DNA of 64,000 bases from Mucilaginibacter sp. OK098 (GCF_900142915.1 NZ_FRCM01000001.1:1550001-1614000); one strand, 5' to 3'; positions 1 to 8,396 are shown, numbered from the stretch's first letter. The notes: a model not told the origin generated them from the sequence alone. Numbers and translations are program-made.

Positions 1-908
1 GCGTTTTTAATAAGGTTATTATAACATTTACCGCCGGTTCCTTCGCCTATCTGAATGCCATTATTCTGGCTGTTTGCAAAAGGCGTTAATCCGGGAGATT
101 GAACTGTATTGCTATAAATCTCACATCCTGAAACAGCACTGCCAACCTGTATACCTTCGCAGCCGGTAGAATCTGTAATATTATTGTATATCTTAACATT
201 CACTACATCATGGGGCAAAACCGTGCCACAGGTAGCAGCCACTCCGTTTGCATAGAAGGAATTCCCGATATAAAAGCCTTCACCACCTGTTTTATGTACA
301 TAATTGTCGTGAAGAAAAACGTTTTTCATTGTAAAATGACCGCGTTGCGTTGCCAAATCACATGTCGGGTCTGTTTTTGCCATGATCCCGGCAAACCCAC
401 TATTGAGAACCTCCACATTTTGAATTTCAAAATCCGTGCTAAGGTCATCCATCGTCATGCCGATATTGCCGCCATTTATCACAAGCCCATATTTCATGCC
501 GGCGACACCATTACCTCTAATCTTAAAGTACTGGCAATTTTGTGTTTTAAATGTATACCCGGCGCTGCCCGGCGCCGTGAAAATCACACGGCCTCCTTTG
601 TTAATAATAATGATCGGCTTATCCACCGTACCTTTAAGGTTTTTTAACAATAAGGCTCCTCTTGTTCCTGCAGGAATACATAAAACAGATCCTGCGGCAA
701 TGGCAGTTCCGTCAACCTGCCATTGCGATGGCTGAACAGTGTAGGTACAATCAGCTACCGGATCAGCGGGATTACCGGGCTGAACGGCAATTGTTGAATC
801 GCCGGTCGGCTTTGCAATTTCAATGTCTGCCTTTTTTTTTGTACACATCGTAAATGACAATAAGGCCATCACAAGTACTATTTCACGCATTACACAATTC
901 CTATTCAT
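1..908 (-). CDS. Right-handed parallel beta-helix repeat protein, exported (3' end cut by window)
   Basis: The minus-strand frame stays open from about 908 to the window edge, giving about 302 residues without a stop; the C-terminus lies outside. The N-terminus has a hydrophobic stretch ending in Cys (ALLSFTMC), followed by KKK and a Pro/Asp/Thr-rich linker. This fits an exported protein, possibly a lipoprotein, though the lipobox is not canonical. From about residue 100 there are short repeated strands rich in Asn/Gly (such as NVEVLNSGFAGI, NVKIYNNITDS, GIQIGEGTGG). This is the pattern of a parallel beta-helix like pectate lyases and other surface carbohydrate-active proteins. Starts at 911, 908 and 890 are all in frame, with a stop just before 911; I chose 908. 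The substrate cannot be read from the sequence. Plus-strand frames here are shadows. Confidence 0.7.
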   Translation of the reverse strand, partial: MNRNCVMREIVLVMALLSFTMCTKKKADIEIAKPTGDSTIAVQPGNPADPVADCTYTVQPSQWQVDGTAIAAGSVLCIPAGTRGALLLKNLKGTVDKPIIIINKGGRVIFTAPGSAGYTFKTQNCQYFKIRGNGVAGMKYGLVINGGNIGMTMDDLSTDFEIQNVEVLNSGFAGIMAKTDPTCDLATQRGHFTMKNVFLHDNYVHKTGGEGFYIGNSFYANGVAATCGTVLPHDVVNVKIYNNITDSTGCEGIQVGSAVSGCEIYSNTVQSPGLTPFANSQNNGIQIGEGTGGKCYNNLIKN

Positions 909-1073
909 CATTCACAAACTATCTTTTTCAACAAAAGCCGACTATAGCCATTACGATTTATTCAAAACGACCTGTAATCCCTGCTTATTACGATATGTTA
1001 ACGAATTATTATATACCCGGGAAAACGTCCGCTATACATACGATACTTCGCGTCTTTTTGTGTGCAATTATCT

Positions 1074-1187
1074 GAACCGGGATTAAACGAATTTTAGGAT
1101 TTATCAGATTTTTTTTAAATGATGCAGGACGAATATTTACAATCGACAAGTATCCCGAAAATCCTTTAATCCGTTTAATCCCGGTTC
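1074..1187. repeat. Inverted repeat with 29-30 bp arms between beta-helix gene and mce
   Basis: The left arm (1074-1102) begins GAACCGGGATTAAACGAATT. The right arm (1158-1187) is its near-perfect reverse complement ending TTTAATCCCGGTTC. The core of about 55 bp is AT-rich. The right arm overlaps the last four codons and stop of the epimerase gene. The rest of 912-1073 holds no gene that I can support. Confidence 0.75.
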
Positions 1188-1588
1188 ACCTCCTGGCACA
1201 ACTCAATCAACACTCCGTTCGCACTTTTCGGATGCACAAAACATACTAACTTATTATCCGCTCCTAATTTGGGCTCCCCATTCAACAGCACAAACCCTTC
1301 ATCTTTTAGCCTTTGCATCTCGGCCCTTATATCGCTTACCTCAAAGGCAATATGGTGAACCCCCTCCCCTTTTTTGGCAATAAACTTAGCAATAGGACTA
1401 TCCGGGGTTGATGCTTCAAGCAACTCAATTTTGTTGGTGCCGACTCCTAAAAACGCTGTTTTAACCCCTTCAGAAAGCACTTCTTCGATTTTATAAACCG
1501 CTGTATTGAGCAATTTTTCATAAATATTGCCGGCCTGCTGCAGGTCATTTACCGCAATTCCAATATGCTCTATCTTGTTCATGTCCAA
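1175..1588 (-). CDS. mce: Methylmalonyl-CoA epimerase
   Basis: A 137-residue member of the VOC/glyoxalase fold, the usual length for methylmalonyl-CoA epimerase, which interconverts the (R) and (S) epimers in the propionate/succinate pathway. The metal-site pattern is visible: His in EHIGIAV near the start, Glu in NKIELLEA, His in GVHHIAFEV at the start of the second half, and Glu in GVLIELCQ at the C-terminus. A second Met two codons in (1582) is an alternative start. The last residues (VNRD) and the stop are encoded inside the arm of an inverted repeat, so the natural C-terminus may have been altered slightly. It is divergent from the isc operon. Mutase subunits are not nearby. Identification rests on the family pattern and is firm. 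Confidence 0.9.
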   Translation of the reverse strand: MDMNKIEHIGIAVNDLQQAGNIYEKLLNTAVYKIEEVLSEGVKTAFLGVGTNKIELLEASTPDSPIAKFIAKKGEGVHHIAFEVSDIRAEMQRLKDEGFVLLNGEPKLGADNKLVCFVHPKSANGVLIELCQEVNRD

Positions 1589-1631
1589 ATATTGTAAATT
1601 ATTGACTGTGTTAAGGTATTTTAAACCTTAT

Positions 1632-1666
1632 TTTGAATGATTTTAAATTAAACTTACCTATCTTTG
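1632..1666 (+). promoter_or_regulatory. Bacteroidota-type promoter of the isc operon
   Basis: TTTG at 1632-1635 and TATCTTTG at 1659-1666 (TAnnTTTG consensus) are separated by 23 bp. The -7 box lies 22 bp before the iscS start. This matches the -33/-7 architecture known for the primary sigma factor of Bacteroidota. Confidence 0.6.
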
Positions 1667-1688
1667 TACTCGTTAATAATATTGACTT

Positions 1689-2900
1689 ATGAATCTTCCG
1701 ATATATCTAGATAATAACGCCACAACACCCATGGATCCACGGGTTCTTGAAGCTATGTTGCCTTATTTTAATGAAAAATTTGGTAATGCTGCAAGCCGTA
1801 ACCATCCTTTTGGCTGGGTGGCCGAAGAAGGCGTTGATTACGCACGTGAGCAGGTGGCTAAATTAATTGGCGCAAGCGATAAAGAAATTATCTTTACATC
1901 AGGCGCTACCGAATCAGATAACCTTGCAATTAAAGGTGTATTTGAGATGTACAAAGAAAAAGGTAACCACATAATAACTACGGTTACTGAACATAAAGCA
2001 ATACTTGACGCCTGCAAACATGTTGAAAAACTTGGCGGAAAAGTTACTTACCTGCCGGTTAAGGAAGACGGCCTGCTTGATCTTGAAGAGCTTGAAAAAG
2101 CCATGACAAACGATACCATCCTGGTGTCTGTAATGTATGGCAATAATGAGATAGGTGTTATACAACCGATAAAAGAAATTTCAGCTATAGCTCACAAATA
2201 TGGTGCGCTGTTTATGACAGATGCTGTACAGGCTGTTGGTAAGATCCCCGTTGATGTTAACAGGGATGGCATTGATCTACTAGCACTTTCTGCTCATAAA
2301 ATATACGGGCCTAAAGGCGTTGGCGCATTATATGTACGCCGTAAAGGCCCAAGGGTTAAAGTTACCGCTCAAATGGATGGTGGCGGTCACGAGCGCGGTA
2401 TGCGTTCAGGTACTTTAAACGTACCGGGCATTGTTGGCCTTGGCAAAGCATGTGAACTGTGTGGTTTGGAAATGGAAAGCGAAGCAAAACGTTTATCAGT
2501 TATGCGCGACAGGTTACAGTCTTCATTAACCGTATTGGAAGAAAGCTATGTAAATGGTAATGTGGAGCACCGCTTACCGCATGTGGCTAATATCTCTTTT
2601 AAATACGTTGAAGGCGAAGGCTTAATGATGGCTATGAAAGATCTGGCTGTATCATCAGGCTCAGCTTGTACATCGGCTTCTTTAGAACCATCATACGTGT
2701 TAAAAAGCCTTGGTTTATCAGATGACCTGGCGCATTCATCAATCCGCTTCGGCTTAGGCAGGTTTACTACCGACGAAGAAGTTGATTATGCTATTGAAGT
2801 AACCAAAAAATCGGTTACACACCTTCGCGAGCTTTCTCCGCTGTGGGAAATGTTTAAAGAAGGAATCGACCTTGACTCAATTGAGTGGGCAGAACACTAA
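1689..2900 (+). CDS. iscS: Cysteine desulfurase IscS/NifS
   Basis: A 403-residue PLP enzyme that removes sulfur from cysteine and passes it as persulfide to the scaffold protein. It is a group I (IscS-type) desulfurase: His102 in TEHKA, the PLP lysine Lys204 in [10 protein letters not shown], and the persulfide-forming Cys327 in [10 protein letters not shown] on a long loop, all at the spacing of E. coli IscS. The N-terminal [13 protein letters not shown] is typical. It is the first gene of an iscS-iscU-iscA cluster with its own promoter. No iscR, hscA, hscB or fdx follows. A hairpin made of TTTCGGA words lies in the 83-bp gap before iscU (about 2910-2940) and could tune downstream expression. 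Confidence 0.95.
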   Translation: MNLPIYLDNNATTPMDPRVLEAMLPYFNEKFGNAASRNHPFGWVAEEGVDYAREQVAKLIGASDKEIIFTSGATESDNLAIKGVFEMYKEKGNHIITTVTEHKAILDACKHVEKLGGKVTYLPVKEDGLLDLEELEKAMTNDTILVSVMYGNNEIGVIQPIKEISAIAHKYGALFMTDAVQAVGKIPVDVNRDGIDLLALSAHKIYGPKGVGALYVRRKGPRVKVTAQMDGGGHERGMRSGTLNVPGIVGLGKACELCGLEMESEAKRLSVMRDRLQSSLTVLEESYVNGNVEHRLPHVANISFKYVEGEGLMMAMKDLAVSSGSACTSASLEPSYVLKSLGLSDDLAHSSIRFGLGRFTTDEEVDYAIEVTKKSVTHLRELSPLWEMFKEGIDLDSIEWAEH

Positions 2901-2983
2901 TTAAGAATTTCGGAAATCGGAATTGCGATTTCGGATTTTTAGATATACAACAACAATTATAACAACTATTAAAAAATATAAAA

Positions 2984-3397
2984 ATGGCTTATTCAGAAAA
3001 AGTAATCGATCACTATACCAACCCCCGCAATGTTGGCACTTTGGATAAAAGTAACCACAAAGTAGGTACCGGTTTGGTTGGTGCCCCTGAATGCGGCGAC
3101 GTAATGCGCCTGCAGATCCAGGTTGATGACAACAACATGATCACCGATGCTAAATTTAAAACATTTGGCTGCGGCTCTGCAATTGCATCATCATCATTAG
3201 CTACAGAATGGCTTAAAGGAAAAAGCATTGACGATGCAATGAAGATTGACAACATGGATATTGTTGAAGAATTAGCATTGCCGCCGGTAAAAATTCACTG
3301 TTCTGTATTGGCAGAGGACGCTATAAAAGCGGCAATTAATGATTATCGCGTAAAAAACGGCATGGCGCCGATTGAAAGCGAAAAAGTACATCACTAA
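2984..3397 (+). CDS. iscU: Fe-S cluster assembly scaffold IscU
   Basis: A 137-residue scaffold on which [2Fe-2S] and [4Fe-4S] clusters are built before transfer to apoproteins. The three cluster ligands are Cys37 (APECGD, with Asp39 beside it), Cys63 (FGCGSA) and Cys106 (KIHCSV, with His105). The LPPVK motif recognised by the HscA chaperone is at 99-103, although no hscA is present in the window. The N-terminal AYSEKVIDHYTNPRN is characteristic. It is the second gene of the isc cluster, so co-expression with iscS is expected. Confidence 0.95.
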   Translation: MAYSEKVIDHYTNPRNVGTLDKSNHKVGTGLVGAPECGDVMRLQIQVDDNNMITDAKFKTFGCGSAIASSSLATEWLKGKSIDDAMKIDNMDIVEELALPPVKIHCSVLAEDAIKAAINDYRVKNGMAPIESEKVHH

Positions 3398-3422
3398 GAA
3401 CAGAAGCAAGACAATAAGAGTA

Positions 3423-3468
3423 AAGAATCAAGATTAATATCTTCTTGACTCTTGGTTTCTTGATTCTT
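3423..3468. repeat. Small inverted repeat of AGAATCAAG words between iscU and iscA
   Basis: AAGAATCAAGA (3423-3433) and TCTTGATTCTT (3458-3468) are perfect inverted copies flanking a 24-bp core that contains more TTGACT/TTGG words. The same word family builds the larger repeat at 51229-51359. Confidence 0.6.
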
Positions 3469-3484
3469 GAATCTAATTAAAACA

Positions 3485-3811
3485 ATGATAACAATAACTG
3501 ATAAAGCAAAAAGTAAAATAGATCATCTAATGACAGATTCGGGGCTTGATGCTTCGTATTTTCTGCGGGTATCTGTTCAGGGTGGTGGATGCTCAGGCTT
3601 ATCATACAACCTTGATTTTGATAACGAAATGAAAAAAGGCGATCAGTTTTTTGAAGATCGCGATATCCGCATTGCGCTGGATATGAAATCGTTCCTATAC
3701 CTTGCCGGAACAGAGCTTGATTTTTCTGACGGGCTAAATGGTAAAGGCTTTAACTTTCATAACCCTAACGCAAGCAGAACTTGCGGTTGCGGCGAAAGTT
3801 TTTCAGTATAA
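3485..3811 (+). CDS. iscA: A-type Fe-S carrier (IscA/HesB family)
   Basis: A 108-residue HesB/IscA-fold protein that carries Fe-S clusters or iron from the scaffold to targets. The three conserved cysteines are Cys36 (GGGCSGLSY), Cys100 and Cys102 (RTCGCGESF at the C-terminus). The ATG at 3485 (MITITDKAK) is preferred over an in-frame TTG at 3467, because the family starts here and the upstream codons lie in a repeat. It is the last gene of the isc cluster, and a strong terminator follows 14 bp after the stop. Which A-type paralogue (IscA, ErpA, SufA) cannot be decided; position suggests IscA. Confidence 0.9.
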   Translation: MITITDKAKSKIDHLMTDSGLDASYFLRVSVQGGGCSGLSYNLDFDNEMKKGDQFFEDRDIRIALDMKSFLYLAGTELDFSDGLNGKGFNFHNPNASRTCGCGESFSV

Positions 3812-3825
3812 GAACATTTTAAAGC

Positions 3826-3867
3826 ATAAAACAAAGAAAGCGCCAATTGGCGCTTTCTTTGTTTTAT
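3826..3867. terminator. Rho-independent terminator, 42-bp perfect palindrome
   Basis: A perfect palindrome centred on AATT with a GC-rich heart (AAAGCGCCAATTGGCGCTTT) and a T-rich 3' side. It is symmetric, so it would also stop transcription coming from the right. Confidence 0.85.
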
Positions 3868-3880
3868 CACACCCTCTCCC

Positions 3881-4051
3881 ATTGGCTGTGTCCTCACAGC
3901 CAACCACCAGGATATTCCCGCCATATTCATATAGTAACATACCGGCCTCCCCGTTGACTGTGTCCCCACAGCCAACCACCAGGACATTCCCGCCATATTC
4001 ATATAGTAACATACCGCCTACCCGTTTGCAGTGTCCCCACAGCCAACCACC
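3881..4051 (+). repeat. Three tandem REP-like hairpins downstream of isc
   Basis: Three copies of a 24-nt hairpin, GTTGGCTGTG-TCCC-CACAGCCAAC, start at 3881, 3953 and 4024 (period 71-72 bp). Each is followed by CACC and then AGGACATT; the first two continue into the same CCCGCCATATTC spacer. The left stem arms have drifted (ATTGG, GTTGA, GTTTGCA) while the right arms are identical. On the opposite strand each hairpin is preceded by GGTG, comparable to the tetranucleotide 5' of REP hairpins recognised by RAYT transposases. Confidence 0.8.
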
Positions 4052-4063
4052 AGGACATTTATA

Positions 4064-4579
4064 TTACATCCATAAATGTGTTAACCAATCAAAACGATTA
4101 TCCCCCTGTTCATAAAAAGAGCAGGAAGAAAAATAATAATCATTAGGATCAGTCACCAAATTCCAATGGGATTGTAATGGATTTAGGTGAGTATAATCCA
4201 ATTTTTGCTCCAATATTTTTCTATCATACATTATAATCGGCAATGCATTCTTTTGCCAAAACTGATGATCTCTGCTATTACGATCAACTTTAAATTTATT
4301 TAATAATGGACTATCTATCGCTCTAAGCTCTTTTAAAAATTCATGCCCGGTAAATTTCATAAAGCTTGCATGAGGCATTTCCTTACCATTTTTAGCCTTA
4401 CATTCCCATATTATGTGAATATGATTTGGCATTATAACAAAGCCATAAACTATCAGCTTCTGTTTTTTAACAAGGTGAATGAGACTGTCCAGCACAATTT
4501 GTTTAAACCTATCACTTTCTAAGAGAGGCAGTCAGTCAAGTATGGCTACTGTATAAAAATAAATTACGTTCAATTCCAT
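4064..4579 (-). pseudogene. REP-associated (RAYT-like) Y1 transposase, interrupted by a stop codon
   Basis: Reading from ATG at 4579 gives 171 codons with a single in-frame TGA at 4532-4534 (codon 16). Before it the frame reads YFYTVAILD and after it LPLLESDRFKQIV. The stop sits where members of this family usually have Trp (ILDW..PLL), so TGG to TGA is the simplest explanation. The rest is well kept: the HUH motif MPNHIHIIW (His53, His55 in full numbering), the catalytic Tyr129 in KLDYTHLNP, and the family-like C-terminus FDWLTHL. The longest uninterrupted piece would begin at a GTG at 4495 and lack the first strand of the fold, so it is probably inactive. Such proteins are single-strand nucleases linked to REP hairpins, and REP-like hairpins flank this gene on both sides. 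Confidence 0.75.
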
Positions 4580-4621
4580 AATTGAAGATAGTAGTTTTAC
4601 AATATTTCTTTACACCAATAT

Positions 4622-5022
4622 TTTTCCTCTTTCGTACAAACCAACAAAGGCGCGAATCGCGCTTTTGTTGGTTCCTCTCCTCCCCGTTGGCTGTGCCCTC
4701 ACAGCCAACCACCAGGACATTCCCGCCATCTACATCTTAACAAACAACCTCCCCGTTGGCTGTGTCCCCACAGCCAACCACCAGGACATTCCCGCCATAT
4801 TCATCTTAACAAACAACCTCCCCGTTGGCTGTGTCCTCACAGCTAACCACAGGACATTCCCACCATATCCGTATGGTTTATTAACAAGTTTGCCCATTCG
4901 CCTTTCCTATCCGTTAAATAATCCCAAACCCAATACATTTTCGATTAGCATGGTGGTTGGCTGTGAGGACACAGCCAACGGGGAAGAAGCTAAAAGACCT
5001 GATAAATCAGGTCTTTTAGTAA
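4622..5022. repeat. Composite hairpin module, copy 1 (REP array plus flanking hairpins)
   Basis: In order: a long hairpin at 4639-4673 (arms AACCAACAAA / TTTGTTGGTT with an inner GCGCG stem); three direct REP hairpins at 4686-4709, 4755-4778 and 4824-4847 (period 69 bp); a spacer of about 100 bp; one inverted REP hairpin at 4956-4979 preceded by GGTG; and a perfect hairpin at 4990-5019 (CTAAAAGACCTGAT / ATCAGGTCTTTTAG). The third REP has a stem mismatch (AGCTAAC) and a shortened ACCACAGG tail. Open frames across this region have no family resemblance and are artefacts of the repeats. 4580-4621 shows nothing else. Confidence 0.8.
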
Positions 5023-5125
5023 TTTAAAACATTCATATGCCTTTATTTCCACTCCAAATAAATCAGTGCAATCAAAAAAACAAAATCGGCACAATCATTA
5101 TTAAAATATTTAGTTTTAACAGCAT

Positions 5126-5392
5126 TTTTTTTCTCTTTCGTACAAACCAACAAAAGCGCTGATTGCGCATTTGTTGGTTCCTCTCATCCCCGTTGGCTGT
5201 GTCCCCACAGCCAACCACCAGGACATTCCCGCCATATCCATGTAGTTTATTAACAAGTTCGCTCATTCGCCTTTCCTATCCATTAAATAATCCCAAACCC
5301 AATACATTTTCGATTAGCATGGTGGTTGGCTGTGGGGACACAGCCAACGGGAAGGAGACTAAAAGACCTGATAAATCAGGTCTTTTAGTAAT
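5126..5392. repeat. Composite hairpin module, copy 2
   Basis: The same order as copy 1 but with only one direct REP: long hairpin 5145-5179 (AACCAACAAA arms), direct REP 5192-5215, a near-identical spacer, inverted REP 5325-5348, and the CTAAAAGACCTGAT hairpin 5359-5388. The flanking text TCTTTCGTACAA on the left is also shared. A stretch after each module (CAATCATTATTAAAATATTT, ending near 5112 and near 5525) is shared too. The whole therefore looks like a tandem duplication of about 415 bp in which REP copy number changed. Confidence 0.8.
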
Positions 5393-5448
5393 GAGCGATA
5401 AATGTAACTGTGATTAAATGTATTAAAGCAATCATTTTCTCACCAACA

Positions 5449-5494
5449 AAATCAGTGAAATCATTCCAAATAAATCAGTGAAATCATTCCAAAT
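5449..5494. repeat. Two tandem copies of a 23-bp repeat
   Basis: AAATCAGTGAAATCATTCC plus AAAT occurs at 5449-5471 and 5472-5494, followed by a degenerate third copy (AAAATCGGTACAATCATT). A related single unit (AAATCAGTGCAATCA) lies near 5058. This is part of the repeat field ahead of the acyl-CoA ligase gene. Confidence 0.6.
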
Positions 5495-5523
5495 AAAATC
5501 GGTACAATCATTATTAAAATATT

Positions 5524-5531
5524 TAGATTTG
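5524..5531 (+). promoter_or_regulatory. Candidate -7 box for the acyl-CoA ligase gene
   Basis: TAGATTTG fits TAnnTTTG and lies 26 bp upstream of the start codon. No TTTG is seen at the expected -33 spacing. The box sits at the edge of the duplicated repeat region, so the promoter may derive from it. Confidence 0.35.
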
Positions 5532-5557
5532 TTTACATATAAACCTCTTTAATTTAA

Positions 5558-7471
5558 ATGAACACGGTATCTGAACGATCAACCATTCCAGGGCTTATCC
5601 GCCATATTGTAAAACACATCCATCCTGATACGCAAACTTTCATGACCCACAAGGTTGGTGATACATGGGTTGAGATAAGCTACAGGCAGGCATTAGAGAG
5701 AATAGATGCCATTTCGGGCTGGCTGCTTAATATCAGTATAAAAAAAGGCGACCGCCTGGCCCTGATAATTGAAAACGGCCCTGATTATGTTTATTACGAC
5801 CAGGCCTTACAGCAAATTGGCGCCATAAACACTTCCATATATCCTACCCTTTCGGAAACTGAGATAGAATATATTTTAAATGATTCAGGAGCCAAAACCA
5901 TTCTGGTGGGAAGCCCTTTTCTGCTCCGTAAAATTGTAAAAATTGCCAATAACTGCCCGGCATTGATCAGGATAATCCCGGCCTTTGATGATTTTGAAAA
6001 ATCCATTACCAAGGTAAGCCTTAATGCGGGCGTAGTAGGCCTTAAACAGGTAATTGATGAGGGACTAAAAATGGATGATCAATACACATCAGCCATTAAC
6101 AGTGCGCGTGAAGCTATTTTACCATCTGATATTTCTTGTCTAATTTATACTTCCGGCACAACCGGTACCCCAAAAGGGGTTATGCTTACGCATTTTAACC
6201 TTACCGAAAATGCAAGAGTATGCCTGCTCCAGATCACTATTATTGAGTCTACAGATATTTTCCTGTCGTTCCTGCCATTATCACATGTATTTGAACGAAC
6301 GGCAACTTATCATGTTTGCCTTTATACCGGGAGCTGCATAGCCTTTGCACAAAGCCTTGACCTGCTTGCTAAAAACATGGCCGAAATAAGGCCTACCGTT
6401 ATGAATTGTGTACCACGGCTTTTAGAACGGATCCATGATAAAGCCATGAAAAACGGGGCGGGTGCTGGAGGGGTTAAATCAAAAATATTTTTGTGGGCAT
6501 TAAAAATTGGCAGGGAAGTACGCTTGGTAAATGACGCAGGTAAAAAACCAGGATTGATACTTAGTCAGCAGCATAAAATTGCCGATAAGCTGGTATTCAG
6601 CAAGATAAAAGAAAAAACTGGTGGCCGCCTAAAGATCATGCTTTCAGGTGGTGGCGCGCTGCCCAAAAATACAGGTGAGTTTTTTGGAGACCTGGGGATC
6701 AAGATCCTGGAAGGTTTTGGTTTAACTGAAACGTCGCCGGTAATGTCGGTCACCGAAACCGACCGGATTATTTACGGTACCGTTGGCCGGATCATCCCTG
6801 GAATTGAGGTAGCTATTCAAAATGTGGATACCAAACATATTTACACCATTCAAACATATGATACCTTTAAGGAGGATCTTCAATCGGAAGAGGGTGAGAT
6901 TATTGTACGCGGACATTGCGTTATGAAGGGCTATTGGAACAAGCCTGAAGAAACGGCTACGGTAATTGATGCGGATGGTTGGTTCCATACCGGGGATATC
7001 GGCCGCTACTTTAAAGGTAACTTACAAATAACCGACAGGCTTAAAAATATGCTGGTTAATGCTTATGGCAAAAACATATACCCAACGCCGGTTGAAAACA
7101 CTTACCTTAAAAGCCCTAAAATTGAACAGCTGTTTTTAATTGGCGATAAAAAGGAATACATAACCGCCATTATAGTTCCCGCAAAGGAAACCCTGCAGGA
7201 AGCGTTTAATTTAAGCCACGAATACTTTGAGAAACCAGATGTATTTATCGACGAGAAAGAAATCACCGATTGGATAGGTGCTGATGTGAAAAAATATTCA
7301 AACGAGCTGGCCAAGTTTGAGCGGATAAAAAACTTCAAAGTAAAACGTAATCCTTTCAGTATCGAAGATGGCGAGATAACCCCCACCATGAAGGCCAAAC
7401 GTAAAGTGATTGAGAAGAAATATGCAAAAACTATTGATGAAATGTACACTTGGGAGGCGGAGGTAGATTAA
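5558..7471 (+). CDS. Long-chain fatty acid-CoA ligase (AMP-forming)
   Basis: A 637-residue ANL-superfamily adenylating enzyme that activates fatty acids with ATP and CoA. The phosphate-binding motif YTSGTTGTPKG is at 197-207, followed by MLTH. Further on are GFGLTETSPVMS (adenine/substrate region), GWFHTGDIGRY with the ATP-contacting Asp, and DRLKNMLVNAYGKNIYPTPVE, the hinge and C-terminal domain start; the last part holds the region of the adenylation lysine. Length and motifs match bacterial FadD15-like long-chain acyl-CoA synthetases rather than short-chain acetyl-CoA synthetases. Chain-length preference cannot be read. It appears monocistronic; a word-type inverted repeat follows. Confidence 0.88.
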   Translation: MNTVSERSTIPGLIRHIVKHIHPDTQTFMTHKVGDTWVEISYRQALERIDAISGWLLNISIKKGDRLALIIENGPDYVYYDQALQQIGAINTSIYPTLSETEIEYILNDSGAKTILVGSPFLLRKIVKIANNCPALIRIIPAFDDFEKSITKVSLNAGVVGLKQVIDEGLKMDDQYTSAINSAREAILPSDISCLIYTSGTTGTPKGVMLTHFNLTENARVCLLQITIIESTDIFLSFLPLSHVFERTATYHVCLYTGSCIAFAQSLDLLAKNMAEIRPTVMNCVPRLLERIHDKAMKNGAGAGGVKSKIFLWALKIGREVRLVNDAGKKPGLILSQQHKIADKLVFSKIKEKTGGRLKIMLSGGGALPKNTGEFFGDLGIKILEGFGLTETSPVMSVTETDRIIYGTVGRIIPGIEVAIQNVDTKHIYTIQTYDTFKEDLQSEEGEIIVRGHCVMKGYWNKPEETATVIDADGWFHTGDIGRYFKGNLQITDRLKNMLVNAYGKNIYPTPVENTYLKSPKIEQLFLIGDKKEYITAIIVPAKETLQEAFNLSHEYFEKPDVFIDEKEITDWIGADVKKYSNELAKFERIKNFKVKRNPFSIEDGEITPTMKAKRKVIEKKYAKTIDEMYTWEAEVD

Positions 7472-7617
7472 TTTGAAGAGGATTGATTTGAAGATGTGTC
7501 GATTTGAGGATTTGAAGATTTAAAAATCAATATCATTTCATATTATACAACAGTTTCATTTTCAAATTAGCATATCATCAAATTTTCAAATCAATCCAAA
7601 TTTTCAAATCAAAATAA
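7472..7617. repeat. Word-type inverted repeat (GATTTGAAGA family)
   Basis: The left half repeats GATTTGAAGA/GATTTGAGGA words. The right half repeats the complementary words (TTTTCAAATCAATCC, ATTTTCAAATC). A non-repeated AT-rich core of about 60 bp lies between. It fills the spacer between the ligase and the CPBP protein and reaches the GTG start of the latter. Confidence 0.6.
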
Positions 7618-8343
7618 GTGCTTAAAGAACTGCTGACCATAAGCGAATACCCAAATCTTTCGCTGTTATCAAAATCTACCTTTGCTGAAAAGACAGGCAG
7701 CTTATTTAAAACCTACGGTTTGATTTTTCTAGCCATAATGTTGGTTGTACCATTAATATTGGCAACAGACCAGTTTGTTACGCATGTGCTCCATTTTAAA
7801 GCAATTAACCATGTACAAACTGATGAGATGAGTCATTTCTTTCATAAGCTTGGTTACTTGAAAGCTGCGTTGTATGTATGCCTGTTAGGTCCAATACTTG
7901 AAGAAACTGTATTCAGGCTACCGCTGACATTAAAGAAGCATCATATAGCCCTGGCATTTGCTATAGCAGTTTTTTTATTTTCCGGGTTCCTGTTAAGGCA
8001 CATTACTGCTCCATGGATAAACATTAGCATTAAGCTTTCCATATCAGCCATCGTCTATTTTATTTGCATTTTCACAGTACCTGATGGCCTTTCAATTATT
8101 GATCACCGTTTTCGTAAACAATTGATCATTTTATCCATGTGCCTGTTTGGGTTAATGCATATTAGCAATTACTCCCCTATTCAATGGCCGTTGATCTGGT
8201 TATACCCAATATACGTAATCCCGCAACTTTTTATGGGTTGGGGGATTACGTATATCCGTTTTAAAAATGGTTTTTGGTGGGGATTTGTCCTGCATTGTTT
8301 TATCAACTCAATTTCTGTGCTGCTTGCATCCGGACGTCTTTAA
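7618..8343 (+). CDS. CPBP-family intramembrane metalloprotease (CAAX protease-like)
   Basis: A 241-residue membrane protein with about six to eight hydrophobic segments. All three CPBP/Abi signature motifs are present: EExxxR at 95-100 (EETVFR), FxxxH at 175-179 (FGLMH), and HxxxN at 224-228 (HCFIN). These supply the Glu and His residues of the intramembrane glutamate protease site. Bacterial members act in processing of membrane peptides or in bacteriocin immunity; the substrate here is unknown. The start is a GTG right after a repeat; no better ATG precedes the first membrane segment, so the N-terminus is uncertain. It shares strand with the acyl-CoA ligase, but the long repeat between them argues against tight coupling. 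Confidence 0.8.
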   Translation: MLKELLTISEYPNLSLLSKSTFAEKTGSLFKTYGLIFLAIMLVVPLILATDQFVTHVLHFKAINHVQTDEMSHFFHKLGYLKAALYVCLLGPILEETVFRLPLTLKKHHIALAFAIAVFLFSGFLLRHITAPWINISIKLSISAIVYFICIFTVPDGLSIIDHRFRKQLIILSMCLFGLMHISNYSPIQWPLIWLYPIYVIPQLFMGWGITYIRFKNGFWWGFVLHCFINSISVLLASGRL

Positions 8344-8396
8344 AGCTGGCAACGCTTAGTCTTGAATCAAAAAAACAAAATTTGACTTAAGACTAC

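Noticed and set aside
210..1086. Plus-strand ORFs at the window start
   Set aside because: They lie opposite a minus-strand beta-helix frame that is open to the window edge and has clear family character, or in the AT-rich spacer.
3485..3811. IscA start at TTG 3467
   Set aside because: The ATG at 3485 matches the family start, and the upstream codons are in a repeat.
4064..4495. Intact transposase of 143 residues starting at GTG 4495
   Set aside because: The frame upstream of the GTG encodes the missing first strand of the family up to an in-frame stop, so it is a broken gene and the short form lacks part of the fold.
3881..5348. Possible CRISPR array (regularly spaced repeats of about 24 nt at 69-72 bp)
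   Set aside because: The sequences between repeats are nearly identical instead of unique, the repeats are self-complementary hairpins in both orientations, and no cas gene is near. They are REP-like elements.
4665..5417. Open reading frames of 84-120 codons across the REP modules
   Set aside because: They run through repeats and hairpins, recur with each copy, and show no protein-family pattern.
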